From the NCBI RefSeq assembly GCF_017498085.1, contig NZ_JAGBKM010000010.1:36047-100046 (forward strand): a DNA stretch of 64,000 nt. The letters run 5' to 3'. Made by a program: the position numbers and the translations under genes. Below, in pieces: positions 45,060 to 55,482 of the stretch. The DNA is from Psychrobacter coccoides. Lineage in GTDB: Bacteria > Pseudomonadota > Gammaproteobacteria > Pseudomonadales > Moraxellaceae. The notes under the pieces were generated by a model. The model was given only the letters and a program-made list of their open reading frames with translations. It ran no database searches and was not told the DNA's origin. Each line of letters starts with the position of its first letter. Position 1 is the first letter of the stretch.

Positions 45060-48000
45060 TTATGGTGCAGAGCTAAGCGATAGCGCCACTGCTAAGTCTT
45101 TATCGTCATAGCTCATAACCTTTATGGCGTGTTGATGGCCTAATATATCAGCAGAGACTTGTGAGGCACTGTGAGCCAGCCATTGAGTCGAGCGTTTAGA
45201 TGCAGCACTGGCATGGTTGCCCATGATTGGCCGCTCAGTGTCCAACGACTCAGCTGGACATAGCAGCGACCACAGCTGCCATACCCGCTGATGCGTCGCC
45301 GTATCAAGCACCAATCGTGTTTGCCACTGCTCAGATGGCTGGACTCTGGACTGTACACTTGACTGGCTGTGCAGTATTGGCGGCGCTATCAGCTGCTGAG
45401 TATTTGGTAGTAAGGGCTGCTGTGGATTAGCGGCATTGTATTTAACCACCTCTATAGGCTGTTCACTATGGATCGCTATACTACAGTCCCAAACACTCCT
45501 ATCTTCAACTTCAATCCAACCTGTCACGGCTTGCAATGCCAAATCCCCGTTTGGCAGCTGCCAGAGCTTACCTTGATCACAGCGCTGCGCACTGATGGTG
45601 GCTTTTATGGTAGATGGATGACTGTCACTATATAGCTGTAGATAGCTCGACCAACGCTCATGACGCCCCGCTTGCCAATATTGTTTAGTCGGCAGGCTCT
45701 GACTTAACTGCAAAACCACCATGGGAAGTAGCTCAGGCGCTGAATTCTTTTGAGACGGCTTGGCGAATGTATCAGTTAAGCTAAGGGCACTGGTCTGCAC
45801 CACGATACCCTCGATACGTTTTATGGACAAGGTACGCAGTTGTTGCTCTAAAGTCGCAGAGAGATTTTGAGCCGTGAGCGTACTTGCTCTTGTCGGTTTG
45901 TCTTGTCGGCGATGATCTGCTAAAAACAACCAGCTGACGTTGTCTGCAGTTGCTTGCTGCCGGTCAACCGTGCCACTTTGACTATCACTCACCGGATACT
46001 GCAGCAGCGCTGCACTAATGTAGGCATCTCCTGTTGGTAGCATATACAAGGTTGGTGCTTTATAAAATGACTGCTGATTGGCATAAACTGTCATCATCAA
46101 TAACGCCAATGGTGGCAACACCAACCAACGGCTAACAAGCCCTCGAGGGAGCAACCAAGGCGACATAGCCATCAAAGCCATGATTATCATTGCCATATTT
46201 ACTGGTGTATACAACCAAGCCTCCGACAGCGCTGGCACTGACGTGAGCCATGCTATCAACTCGTGCAAGCCAGTAACTATCTTAGTGACCAAACCCCAGA
46301 GACCATCGGCAACACTAGGCAATAATAGATAACAAAGCCCTGCTAGTAGGTTCAGTGGCACTATCACCCAACCAAATAAACCAATGGCAAATAGGTTAAT
46401 CACCAATCCCCATAGCGATGCTTTACCAAACAATAACAATGTCATAGGCAGTAAGGCGATGAATAACCAAAACTGCAGTTTGACGAGGCGCTTTGCTATG
46501 ACGCCCACCTTATTGACAATAATTCGGCTTGTATAGGACTGCTGAGATAAAGGCAAAGGAGCTGATTGCCCTTTAATGGATTGGCCACTGGCTTGTTTGT
46601 ATGCACTGTCATCGTACTTTAGTAACAGCGCCACCGCAATAAATGACAGCCAGTACCCTGCCTGCCACAACACATAAGGGTCCATCCAAGCCATTATTAC
46701 TGCCAGCGCCAGCAATATACGCATGGTGCTAATAGGCAGTAATGTTAACCTCATGAGCCCGATTGCCAACAACATCCACGCTGTACGTGCCGCAGGGACG
46801 TCAAACCCTGTGAACAAGGCATAAATAAAAGCAGCACTCATCATTACCCACCAGCGCACTTGCCAACGTGGCAAGAGACGATACAGTGGAGGCCACAGAC
46901 GATCGAATAGCAGTACTGCAGCACCTGCCAACATAATCGCTAAAAACAAAACATGCGTTCCTGAAATCGCCAGTAAATGTGAGATCCCTGCCAGCTGATA
47001 GAGGTCTTTGGTATCACGATTGATTAGGCTTCGATCTCCGGTAAGCAGACTGAGAGTGACCGCTGTTGCTTGCTGCTGGCTTGTGGTCTGTGATGACCAG
47101 TCCTGATAGAAGTGCTGTCGCAGCTGCCAGCGCCATTGGTCAATGCTGATACGTATGCGTCTGAGATAAGATGCAGAGCCAGAGCCAAATGCAGGTATAG
47201 CCGCAGTGGTGGCAGGGGTTAAAGTCGAATCCTGATAGACATGAGCAACAGGTACTCCTGTCGCTATGACAGTCGCCACACCGTCGATATGACGACTACG
47301 CAACCATTGATAGCTATCAAAACCTGATGGATTATTCACAGCCGTTTGTGAGGTTGCCAAAGGCATAAGCTTCAAGGTCATCAGTAGCTTGTCGTTAGGC
47401 GCCAAATCGTTTAGCGCCTGCAACTCTTTATCATGACTACTGTGCTGTTGCGGATAAGCATTCAACAGCACCCGATATGTCTTATCAGTATCTTTATCTG
47501 AGCTATTTAGGCTGTTTTTACTCAGATAATCTAATGTTTGAGCGTTTAAATCTTGACGAGTTAACTCTGAGACCAACGGTGTTAATGCTTGTATTGTCGC
47601 CACTTGACGATAGCCACTATTGCTAGCAGGGTCATATACACTGTCACTAATACCTTCAATAGTGACCCAAGCTTGTACCCGCATGGGTTCTGTAATTGCT
47701 GTAGATGCTGCTTGCTGATGAGCAGATAATGCTTGTAGCGCACTGCCAATGACCACAAGACTCGCTATTGCCATTGTAAATAAACGACTCGGCAAATAAC
47801 GAAAAAACCGAACGATAAACGTCTTAGGGGCTGATGGGTTATTTTGGCGATGGCAATGACTGACGTCTGATAAAAAAGCGTTACGCTGAAGCAGCAATAA
47901 TAAAACAGCAGTCACGAGGATCAGGAATATCCAAGTGAACGCTTTGGGTAAACTGATTATTGATAGGCTATCTATCAGCAGCTTGTCTAATAAAGAATTA

Positions 48001-48080
48001 GCTGGCAAATCAACATCGTCAGCGACGCCTAATATTGCCATCATGACCGTAATCACTAAGATGCTAACTAGCCAGTACAC
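45060..48080 (-). CDS. comEC: DNA internalization competence protein ComEC/Rec2
   Basis: ComEC forms the inner-membrane channel for single-stranded DNA in natural transformation. The 1006-residue protein starts with several membrane segments and an OB-like periplasmic domain (about 75-300). The Competence domain begins with LYQLAGISHLLAISGTHVLFLAIML (read in parts) and has many membrane segments to about 690. The C-terminal 310 residues correspond to the metallo-beta-lactamase-like region, but I cannot see the HxHxDH metal motif, so it is probably inactive or strongly diverged. The start is GTG 48080 with AGGAG upstream at 5 nt. Confidence 0.92.
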   Translation of the reverse strand: MYWLVSILVITVMMAILGVADDVDLPANSLLDKLLIDSLSIISLPKAFTWIFLILVTAVLLLLLQRNAFLSDVSHCHRQNNPSAPKTFIVRFFRYLPSRLFTMAIASLVVIGSALQALSAHQQAASTAITEPMRVQAWVTIEGISDSVYDPASNSGYRQVATIQALTPLVSELTRQDLNAQTLDYLSKNSLNSSDKDTDKTYRVLLNAYPQQHSSHDKELQALNDLAPNDKLLMTLKLMPLATSQTAVNNPSGFDSYQWLRSRHIDGVATVIATGVPVAHVYQDSTLTPATTAAIPAFGSGSASYLRRIRISIDQWRWQLRQHFYQDWSSQTTSQQQATAVTLSLLTGDRSLINRDTKDLYQLAGISHLLAISGTHVLFLAIMLAGAAVLLFDRLWPPLYRLLPRWQVRWWVMMSAAFIYALFTGFDVPAARTAWMLLAIGLMRLTLLPISTMRILLALAVIMAWMDPYVLWQAGYWLSFIAVALLLKYDDSAYKQASGQSIKGQSAPLPLSQQSYTSRIIVNKVGVIAKRLVKLQFWLFIALLPMTLLLFGKASLWGLVINLFAIGLFGWVIVPLNLLAGLCYLLLPSVADGLWGLVTKIVTGLHELIAWLTSVPALSEAWLYTPVNMAMIIMALMAMSPWLLPRGLVSRWLVLPPLALLMMTVYANQQSFYKAPTLYMLPTGDAYISAALLQYPVSDSQSGTVDRQQATADNVSWLFLADHRRQDKPTRASTLTAQNLSATLEQQLRTLSIKRIEGIVVQTSALSLTDTFAKPSQKNSAPELLPMVVLQLSQSLPTKQYWQAGRHERWSSYLQLYSDSHPSTIKATISAQRCDQGKLWQLPNGDLALQAVTGWIEVEDRSVWDCSIAIHSEQPIEVVKYNAANPQQPLLPNTQQLIAPPILHSQSSVQSRVQPSEQWQTRLVLDTATHQRVWQLWSLLCPAESLDTERPIMGNHASAASKRSTQWLAHSASQVSADILGHQHAIKVMSYDDKDLAVALSLSSAP

Positions 48081-48318
48081 CAGCGCTCCTTGCTTATAAA
48101 AAATAGTACCGCTTTATCCGCAGTCGCCGTTGTTATATCCGACAATCAAGTACCGACAATAGCATTTATCACTATATTACCCTATACTATTTGCACCTTT
48201 TAAAGAATAGATTTATTCACTATTTTTTACCCTGTCCGTCTTTTTTTCTACTTACACTCTAAACACCAGTCTTTCGCAATAATCTAGCGGAATGTAGATA
48301 ATGATTTAAGGCAAGCCT

Positions 48319-48879
48319 GTGCCCAATAAACGTCTTAAAAAACTGCTGCCCACGCCCGAAACCATACTAGAGAGTCGCACGTTAAAGTTATTTGCGCCAC
48401 ATCTTGTCGATCCTCGTTTGTGGCATTTCAACCGTCATAGTCTAAACAAGGCAGTATATATCGGCGTGCTCAGTGCTTTTTTTCCTTTACCCGGACAGAT
48501 GTTGTTGGCCTTGATTGGAGCGCTTATCTTTCGTGCCAATGTCCCTATGGCACTTGGTTTGACATGGATTACCAATCCGCTCACCACCTTACCTATTTTT
48601 TATGCCGGCTACTATGTCGGCGCCAAGATTTTGGGTGAGCCTATGATTAGTTTAAGAGTGATAGGCAGGATGATTGCCGACTTTAGCTTGTGGCTATTAT
48701 CTGATGGCGCCAACCCATTTGTCACTTATCAGGGCACTGTATCCTTAACCGCTTTTTGTCTTGGACTCACGATACTCGCTATCGTCGCTAGTATCATCTG
48801 CGGTTTGGCTTTTAAAGGTATTTGGCGCTATAAGACCGTTACCAGTTGGCAAAAGCGTCAACGCAATCCTAAGAAATAA
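48319..48879 (+). CDS. DUF2062-domain membrane protein
   Basis: This 186-residue inner-membrane protein has three or four membrane segments. The motif ALYIGVLSAFFPLPGQM-like stretch (here AVYIGVLSAFFPLPGQMLLA) and TWITNPLTTLPIFYAGYYVG define the DUF2062 family, whose function is unknown. The start is GTG 48319 with only a weak GGCAAG upstream. It is divergent from comEC and converges with lolD. Confidence 0.88.
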   Translation: MPNKRLKKLLPTPETILESRTLKLFAPHLVDPRLWHFNRHSLNKAVYIGVLSAFFPLPGQMLLALIGALIFRANVPMALGLTWITNPLTTLPIFYAGYYVGAKILGEPMISLRVIGRMIADFSLWLLSDGANPFVTYQGTVSLTAFCLGLTILAIVASIICGLAFKGIWRYKTVTSWQKRQRNPKK

Positions 48880-48915
48880 TCATTATTCGTCTCTTATCTA
48901 AAGATTTGACAGACC

Positions 48916-49596
48916 CTAATAGTCTTCCCAATGCCCATTGCGCAATAATAATTGCCGATCTGCTAATGCCGCTAAGCTCCGATCATGAGTGACCATCAGT
49001 AATGCTGTCTGCATGGTACTCTGCAACTCTGACAACAATCCAAAAACACTTTGAGCATTATCATAGTCTAAGTTGCCCGTTGGCTCATCTGCCAATATAA
49101 CGGACGGTTTAGTCACTAGAGCACGGGCGATAGCCACCCGCTGACGCTCGCCGCCTGATAGCTCACCTGGTCTATGATCCAACCTATGTCCCAAGCCCAC
49201 GTTTTCTAAAATATCAATCGCTTGCTGCCTAGCATCAGTGGTAGATACTTTGGGACGCATCAATAAAGGCATCGCCACGTTTTCTACCGCTGTAAACTCT
49301 GCTAATAGATGATGGAATTGATAAATAAACCCCAAGTACTGATTACGCATCGCCCCACGCTGCGTCTCGTTCATATGGTTCAAACACTTGCCGTGTAGCC
49401 ATACTTCGCCACTGGTTGGGGTATCCAAGCCACCCAGTAAGTGCAACAAGGTACTTTTACCTGAACCACTGGTACCAACGATAGCGATGCGCTCGCCAGC
49501 ATTGACAGACAGATCTAGACCAGTCAAAACTTGCGTACGTACCGCCCCCTCATCGTATATCTTACTGATGTTACTTGCTTCTAATATCGCTGCCAT
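48916..49596 (-). CDS. lolD: Lipoprotein-releasing system ATPase LolD
   Basis: LolD powers release of outer-membrane lipoproteins from the inner membrane to LolA. The 226-residue protein has Walker [10 protein letters not shown] at 41-49, signature [15 protein letters not shown], Walker [13 protein letters not shown] and H-loop MVTHDRS. Family marks include [15 protein letters not shown] and [15 protein letters not shown], typical of LolD. ATG 49596 follows AGGAAG. The permease gene lies 116 bp upstream on the same strand. Confidence 0.95.
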   Translation of the reverse strand: MAAILEASNISKIYDEGAVRTQVLTGLDLSVNAGERIAIVGTSGSGKSTLLHLLGGLDTPTSGEVWLHGKCLNHMNETQRGAMRNQYLGFIYQFHHLLAEFTAVENVAMPLLMRPKVSTTDARQQAIDILENVGLGHRLDHRPGELSGGERQRVAIARALVTKPSVILADEPTGNLDYDNAQSVFGLLSELQSTMQTALLMVTHDRSLAALADRQLLLRNGHWEDY

Positions 49597-49712
49597 ACTG
49601 CTTCCTTGATTTTCACTTACCGCCAGCTCAATCAAAACTGAGCTGTAGAATTTATAACTGTCTGAGTCGCTAGACTACTGATGAATAAAACCTCAAAAAC
49701 CATGAGGGCATA

Positions 49713-50948
49713 TTACTCATAACGTAGTGTTTGTGCAGGCTGAATTTTGGCGGCACGACGTGCAGGGTATATGGTAGCCAAAAAGCTCAAAACAAACGAC
49801 GCCCCCGTAATCAAGACCACATCAGCCAAACGCAACTGTGACGGCAGATAGTTGATAAAGTAAGCATCAAATAAATTTAAGCCAAAGCTTTGATTAACCC
49901 AGCTTAAGATATCACTGACACTAAGCGCAAACACCACCCCTAAGATAGTCCCAGCCACAGTGCCAATGACTCCGATAACCACACCTTGCACCATAAACAC
50001 TTGTGTAATCAAACGTGGAGAGGCGCCAAAGGTTTTTAAAATAGCAATGTCTGCTTTTTTGTCTGTTACCAGCATAACCAGGCTTGAGACAATATTGAAA
50101 GCCGCCACTAAAATGATCAAAAACAGCAATAAACCAACCATCGCCTTTTCCATTTGGATCGCCCCAAACAGATTGCCATGTGTTTGTGTCCAGTCATTTG
50201 GATACAGCTGATCTGGAGCAATAGCCGCCGCTTTTTGTGCCGCTATCGGTGCATTAAACAAGTCATCGAGCTTCATACGTACGCCTTGGGCACCCTCTGG
50301 TAGGCGCAAAAGCTTAGCCGCATCATTCATCGGAATAAAAGCCATCAGACTGTCGACTTCTGGACTGATACTAAAAATACCCGTCAAGGTAAAGCGCTTA
50401 AAACGTGGTATTACCCCAGCTGGTGATGGCGATGCTTCTGGCAAAACCAAAGTTACCTTATCGCCAATACCTAAACCCAGCGAACGCACCATCTCCTCAC
50501 CAAGCACGATACTAAAATCACCGTTTTTTAAGGTATCGATACTGCCTTCGGTCATGTGCTCATTAATAATAGAGACGTTTTTTTCGTACTCTGGCTCTAT
50601 GCCAGTCACCATAATACCAGCAACCTGACCATTGGATGTCAGCATACCTTGTAGCTGGATAAAAGGCGCAACAGCGGTGACTTCCGGATCCTCTTCAATC
50701 CGATCCGCCAGCAGCTGCCAATCACCAATAACCTCAGGAGAAGTCACTGTTGCCTGTGGCACCATGCCTAGAATTCGAGTTTTTAGCTCACGGTCAAAGC
50801 CATTCATAACTGACAGCACAGTGATCAGCACTGCAACGCCTAGAGTCAGGCCTACCATTGATATCAGCGATATAAAAGAAATAAAGCCATTACTACGCTC
50901 TGCTCGGGTATACCGTAAACCGATAAATAAAGCTAAAGGACGAAACAT
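49713..50948 (-). CDS. lolC: Lipoprotein-releasing system permease (LolC/E/F type)
   Basis: This 411-residue inner-membrane protein has one N-terminal segment, a large periplasmic MacB-like domain (about 45-260) and three C-terminal segments. FIGLRYTRAERSNGFISFISLISMVG and VMNGFDRELKTRILGM are typical Lol permease starts. The C-terminal YPARRAAKIQPAQTLRYE is also typical. Only one permease is encoded beside lolD. Acinetobacter and some other groups use a LolF homodimer, so this may be LolF. ATG 50948 has AAGAG upstream; GTG 50972 is an alternative. Confidence 0.92.
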   Translation of the reverse strand: MFRPLALFIGLRYTRAERSNGFISFISLISMVGLTLGVAVLITVLSVMNGFDRELKTRILGMVPQATVTSPEVIGDWQLLADRIEEDPEVTAVAPFIQLQGMLTSNGQVAGIMVTGIEPEYEKNVSIINEHMTEGSIDTLKNGDFSIVLGEEMVRSLGLGIGDKVTLVLPEASPSPAGVIPRFKRFTLTGIFSISPEVDSLMAFIPMNDAAKLLRLPEGAQGVRMKLDDLFNAPIAAQKAAAIAPDQLYPNDWTQTHGNLFGAIQMEKAMVGLLLFLIILVAAFNIVSSLVMLVTDKKADIAILKTFGASPRLITQVFMVQGVVIGVIGTVAGTILGVVFALSVSDILSWVNQSFGLNLFDAYFINYLPSQLRLADVVLITGASFVLSFLATIYPARRAAKIQPAQTLRYE

Positions 50949-51441
50949 ATTCAAACTCTTTTTCTTATGCACATACCTATCAGTCTATGTAGTAAGGTTT
51001 TGTTAGGTACATTCATCTGGTTTAAGACACGCCAGTGACTGATCTGGCTTTTTATTGGGGACTTACTTGATGTCACGCATTATACTTAATAGCAACTGGC
51101 AAAAAGGGGCTAGTTTGACACAACTTATCCAATATTTGCTATACCTTTAATAAAAACTGCCGGTATTTTCCAGTAAAACCACTCACTTTGTTATTATTTT
51201 TTTGTGAGGGACTTGCTATTGGTTGTGTCTATACCTATATATTATATGCTAAGGACAATTGTCATTAACCCATTATTGCCGTTTGCTGCGCTTTTGCTAC
51301 TGATGTTGCTGCACAAACATAGCACACTAGCTAGCAAGATTATAAGAGATTGCTTAGACAAGGCTGACTGCGCTAGTCATATATACTAGCAAACAAGCTT
51401 GGCGTCCAAACGACATTGCTGACTAAAGTTTGAGTGTTTTC
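50949..51441. other. Gap between the Lol permease and a hypothetical protein gene
   Basis: This divergent region holds promoters for both genes. A hydrophobic reading frame at 51204-51389 (GTG start, 61 residues) has no ribosome-binding site and is not called. TGACTGCGCTAGTCA around 51367 is a small hairpin. Nothing else is clear. Confidence 0.35.
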
Positions 51442-52413
51442 ATGACCATCAATTATCAATATAAGAACGTACAGTCTCCTATAAAAATCACCCTCTCTGA
51501 CGAGCAAACTGCTGGTCATGCTGATCATTGGCGTATTTTAACTGAAAACATCAGTCAAGACGTCCCAGAGTGGCTACAGCAAATGATCGAGCAGGCGACG
51601 TTGCCAAAAGGGCTAAACCCTAACGTGAGTACTCAAGACAGCTGCTTATTGCTGTCAGAGGAGCAGCCCTGCCATATCAAACAAGTCTTGGCCATGAAAG
51701 AAGGTAAGCCGGAGTGTTTTATTAACGCCTACCCTTGCATTGATGGCCCCTATGGTCTCACCTGTACCATTGAGCGTATGGTCGTCAATGACAACACACA
51801 AGATGCCGTACTACGTCTGCGTAGCGCTGATGGTAGCACCATTTATGCTTTTGATCAGCTATACACTGCAAACCGTCATTTATATCAACAAAACACACCA
51901 TATTTTGTCAACTTTAGCGCTTGGGCCTACGAGATTGCTATCAGCCAACAAGATGAAGTTATTCTAGTTGAGGATCAAGAAGCCATTCGTTATCACCGTG
52001 CCTTTAATGACATTGTCGCTGCTAACGATGGACAGGTACCAGACGATATCCAAGAGCAAATCAAAGATTGGCAGCCAGAAACCAAAGAACAAATGGCGCC
52101 AGTCGAGATTAACTTAGGTCATATGTGCGCTTATTTATTTGGCGACACCTTAGGGCAAGAAGACGAGGCTTGGTGTCAGGGTCAGGTTTTAGGCAAACAA
52201 GACTCAACCTTTAACGGCAAGCCGATTATCTTGTTTGATGTGGTTATCTTACGAGAACAAGATGCTACGCCATTTGTGGTGCGAATCGGAGCAGTAAGTA
52301 CAGCAGACACTCAAGCTATCGAAGTCAATGATTATATTCAGGCCAACATCTGGTTACAAGCGGCTATTTATAAAGAAAACCAGACCTCGCAAGAGCAGTC
52401 ACAAGCCAGCTGA
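51442..52413 (+). CDS. Hypothetical protein
   Basis: I do not recognise a family. The 323-residue protein is soluble, acidic and Gln-rich, with no signal peptide, membrane segment or cofactor motif. Cysteines at about 71, 80, 95, 101 and 110 cluster in the first third (SCLLLSEEQPCHIKQ, CFINAYPCIDGPYGLTC), so metal binding is conceivable. Several Trp residues and the pattern of beta strands in the C-terminal third (NGKPIILFDVVILREQDATPFVVRIG) suggest a globular fold. It is probably a Moraxellaceae protein of unknown function. ATG 51442 is used; TTG 51430 is the in-frame alternative. A bidirectional terminator follows. Confidence 0.78.
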   Translation: MTINYQYKNVQSPIKITLSDEQTAGHADHWRILTENISQDVPEWLQQMIEQATLPKGLNPNVSTQDSCLLLSEEQPCHIKQVLAMKEGKPECFINAYPCIDGPYGLTCTIERMVVNDNTQDAVLRLRSADGSTIYAFDQLYTANRHLYQQNTPYFVNFSAWAYEIAISQQDEVILVEDQEAIRYHRAFNDIVAANDGQVPDDIQEQIKDWQPETKEQMAPVEINLGHMCAYLFGDTLGQEDEAWCQGQVLGKQDSTFNGKPIILFDVVILREQDATPFVVRIGAVSTADTQAIEVNDYIQANIWLQAAIYKENQTSQEQSQAS

Positions 52414-52506
52414 TGACTATCGACGTTCATTCAAGATATAGTCTATTGTAAATAAAGCTGGCACACGCCCTATGGCTTTGTATCGGCCATATGAATAGAA
52501 ATAAAC

Positions 52507-52545
52507 AAAAAGCCCTCAGAATTCATCGCTGAGGGCTTTTTTGTT
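52507..52545. terminator. Bidirectional terminator
   Basis: AAAAAGCCCTCAG and CTGAGGGCTTTTTT form a long stem flanked by A and T runs. It serves the hypothetical gene on the left and the SCP2-domain gene on the right. Confidence 0.92.
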
Positions 52546-52581
52546 TTCTAGATAAAGAGTCCTTAGACCAAATTAATCGCT

Positions 52582-52971
52582 TTAAGCCAATGTTGTCATT
52601 GACTTAATATTTTTGAATAGTGCTTTTTGCTCTTCACTTGGACGAGCACTTTGTAGCGCCATCAACTGTGACATATCCCCTTCAACACGGATATTACCAC
52701 TCATAAATGCACCCATAATTTGATTCATATCAAAGTCAGTGACGATAGACTGCAAAGTATCACGATCCAACAATAAAGTGGTAGTAGCGTTGTCGTTTAG
52801 TCCCTTATGCAGTAAACCTTCCGCATAGTTCGCTTCAATATCTTGTCCAGTATCGGACACTTTTAGATTGATCACCATGTTGGCCAGTGCAGGTGGCAAG
52901 TTCAGCTCACCAGCTTCACTCCCCAATTGCTCGACTTGCTCAAACCATGCGTCTGTTAAAAAAACTGCCAT
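52582..52971 (-). CDS. SCP2 sterol-binding domain protein
   Basis: This 129-residue cytoplasmic protein consists of a single SCP2 (sterol carrier protein 2) domain. The pattern INLKVSDTGQDIEANY, DNATTTLLLDRDTLQSIV and FMSGNIRVEGDMSQLMALQS is typical. Bacterial members are thought to bind lipid-like or acyl ligands, but the role is not known. ATG 52971 follows AAGGGA; an upstream in-frame start at 53016 is rejected. Confidence 0.88.
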   Translation of the reverse strand: MAVFLTDAWFEQVEQLGSEAGELNLPPALANMVINLKVSDTGQDIEANYAEGLLHKGLNDNATTTLLLDRDTLQSIVTDFDMNQIMGAFMSGNIRVEGDMSQLMALQSARPSEEQKALFKNIKSMTTLA

Positions 52972-53991
52972 ATTATTATCCCTTAAAAAGTATCGATTGA
53001 TATTACCCCACCTCATTATGGCGTGGTTTTATAAGTAAGTAAAACTCATAAGTGCGACTGTGTGCCGAATTGTAACAAATTATCATAAATTAATCTGTCA
53101 TAAAACGGATTAATGGACTCTCATTTTAGGTTTCTGCTATAAGTCTTTGGCGCACTAGAGATGTCTTGTTGATTACAATAACAATCCCTTACCTCTCATA
53201 TTGATATGTTCATTTAATTTGCTATGATAAGCGGCGTTAATCATAGCCAAGTACTGCCTTAAGCGCTTAGTGCCACTGTCATATTGTCGCATTTAGCCAA
53301 CATGATAGAACGAGTCTTTGATAAATTTACCCTTAACATCTATGCTTTATCGGAGTATCATAAGTTAAATCATATGGTTACCTACGCCTATTGATCCTGT
53401 GCAATAGAGCTTCACACGATTGCTTTAGCATCAGACGTAACGGGTAATCAGCACATTACTAAATGACTAGCAAAAATTGTTGGTTAGATAATTTATAAAA
53501 GAGTTCGTATTTGACGTATAGTCCTAATGATATTTCATTAAGATTGCGTTACAATACCTGCAAACAGAGTCGGGAGTCTTAACCAAACGTTACGTAAACA
53601 TGTTTTTGTCAGCTGCCGCTAGCATACATTTATAGATACTGATATGAATACTAAAAGCTTCTTTATATTCCTTTAAGTATCGCTACTGAGATATAGGTAG
53701 ATGTTTGATGCTAAAAGACAGCTTGCTTCTCAATCAACTTTAACGATGTATTAATCATCTTAGTTGTGCTCGACAGAGATCATGTGTTTTTCTACACTTA
53801 TCTCTTATCAGCTCCAACTGGTACCACGAGAATCCAACCAGATAGTTAATAAACCGTTACAGTGAAAAACGAGAAAGACCACAATATGTGCTGCGATGAT
53901 GCCATGGCTTTTTTAGAATATTGCTATAGCATACACATCACGTAAAGTTCGTTAATTCTGTTGATAATTCGGGCTGTAAAGGAATCATCCA
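52972..53991. other. About 1 kb of non-coding DNA before ccoN
   Basis: No reading frame of 60 codons or more is present on either strand. The DNA is AT-rich with no long repeat. TTAATCTGT (53090-53098) and ACGGATTAA (53105-53113) can form a hairpin, and TAAGCGCTTA at about 53260 is a palindrome. A long 5' leader, an sRNA gene or a decayed gene are possible. The last 15 bp contain the ccoN ribosome-binding site AAAGGA. Confidence 0.6.
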
Positions 53992-55473
53992 ATGAGTTTA
54001 CAAAACACAGCAGTCGCCCCAGTGGACCGTGAATACGAAATCACTATCGTACGTTTTTTTACGATCATGGCCGTAGTATGGGGCATCGTCGGCATGAGTC
54101 TTGGTGTGTTCATTGCTTCACAGTTGGCATGGCCAGCACTTAACTTTGACATTCCATGGCTGACGTTTAGTCGTCTCAGACCACTGCATACCAATGCCGT
54201 CATTTTTGCGTTCGGTGGCTCTGCCCTGTTCGCAACGTCTTACTATATCGTTCAGCGCACCTGTAAAACCAGGCTTTTTGCGCCATATTTGGCATGGTTT
54301 ACCTTTTGGGGTTGGCAGGCGGTTATCGTAGCCGCTGTTATTACATTGCCATTAGGTCTAACATCGACTAAAGAATATGCTGAGCTTGAATGGCCAATCG
54401 ATATTATGATTGCCTTGGTGTGGATATCTTATGCTATCGTTTTCTTTGGTACTTTGATTAAGCGTAAAACCTCACATATCTATGTGGCCAACTGGTTCTT
54501 TGCCGCGTTTATTATTACGATTGCCCTACTGCATATCGTAAATAGTATGGCCATTCCTGTTAGTGCGTTTAAATCTTACTCACTGTTTGGCGGTGCGACC
54601 GATGCCATGGTGCAGTGGTGGTACGGGCATAACGCAGTAGGGTTTTATTTGACAGCTGCTTTCCTTGGAATGATGTATTACTTCGTTCCGGTACAGATTG
54701 GTCGTCCTATTTACTCTTATCGTTTGTCTATTGTTCACTTTTGGGCATTAATTGCGTCATACATGTGGGCTGGTGGACACCATTTGCATTATTCAGCGCT
54801 GCCAGATTGGACACAGTCTTTAGCGATGGTGTTCTCTATTATCTTATTCGCACCTTCTTGGGGCGGTATGATTAACGGTGTTTTAACCTTGTCTGGTAGC
54901 TGGGATAAGCTACGTACTGATCCGATCATTCGCTTTATGATTGTGGCATTGTCGTTCTATGCGATGTCAACTTTCGAAGGCCCAATGATGTCTATTAAGA
55001 CGGTGAATGCGCTATCGCATAACACTGATTGGACAGTCGGTCACGTACACTCAGGCGCACTTGGCTGGGTCGGAATGATTACAATCGGTTCGCTATATGT
55101 ACTGCTACCACGTATCTATAACAAGCCAAAAATGTACTCTATCAGCTTGATTAATACCCACTTTTGGTTTGCGACCGCCGGTACTATCTTCTATATTGTA
55201 TCTATGTGGATCTCAGGGATCGGTCAAGGCATGATGTGGCTTGCAACCAATCCAGATGGTACATTAGTATATAGTTTTGTTGATACAGTAGAGTTCTCGC
55301 ATTTCCCATATATCGGTCGTGCCTTTGGTGGTCTATTATATGTGACTGGTATGTTCGTTATGGCGTATAACGTTTATAAGACACTGCAAATGCCAGAAGG
55401 TAAACCAGTTGATGTGGCTGATCCAACAGATCATAAACCTAGTGTCGATGCACCACAGACAGCTAACGTATAA
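53992..55473 (+). CDS. ccoN: cbb3-type cytochrome c oxidase subunit I
   Basis: CcoN is the catalytic subunit of the high-affinity cbb3 oxidase, holding heme b and the heme b3-CuB centre in the inner membrane. The 493-residue protein has about 12 membrane segments. Visible signatures are [60 protein letters not shown] (His ligands) and [23 protein letters not shown] precedes ATG 53992. It starts the ccoNOQP operon. Confidence 0.98.
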   Translation: MSLQNTAVAPVDREYEITIVRFFTIMAVVWGIVGMSLGVFIASQLAWPALNFDIPWLTFSRLRPLHTNAVIFAFGGSALFATSYYIVQRTCKTRLFAPYLAWFTFWGWQAVIVAAVITLPLGLTSTKEYAELEWPIDIMIALVWISYAIVFFGTLIKRKTSHIYVANWFFAAFIITIALLHIVNSMAIPVSAFKSYSLFGGATDAMVQWWYGHNAVGFYLTAAFLGMMYYFVPVQIGRPIYSYRLSIVHFWALIASYMWAGGHHLHYSALPDWTQSLAMVFSIILFAPSWGGMINGVLTLSGSWDKLRTDPIIRFMIVALSFYAMSTFEGPMMSIKTVNALSHNTDWTVGHVHSGALGWVGMITIGSLYVLLPRIYNKPKMYSISLINTHFWFATAGTIFYIVSMWISGIGQGMMWLATNPDGTLVYSFVDTVEFSHFPYIGRAFGGLLYVTGMFVMAYNVYKTLQMPEGKPVDVADPTDHKPSVDAPQTANV

Positions 55474-55482
55474 GGAGCGATC

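Noticed and set aside
51204..51389. 61-residue hydrophobic frame as a small membrane protein gene
   Set aside because: It has a GTG start without a ribosome-binding site, and its composition follows the AT-rich DNA; nothing supports expression.
53167..53182. TTGATTACAATAAC as an FNR/ANR site for the cbb3 operon
   Set aside because: Only the left half-site fits the TTGAT-N4-ATCAA consensus, and it lies more than 800 bp from ccoN.
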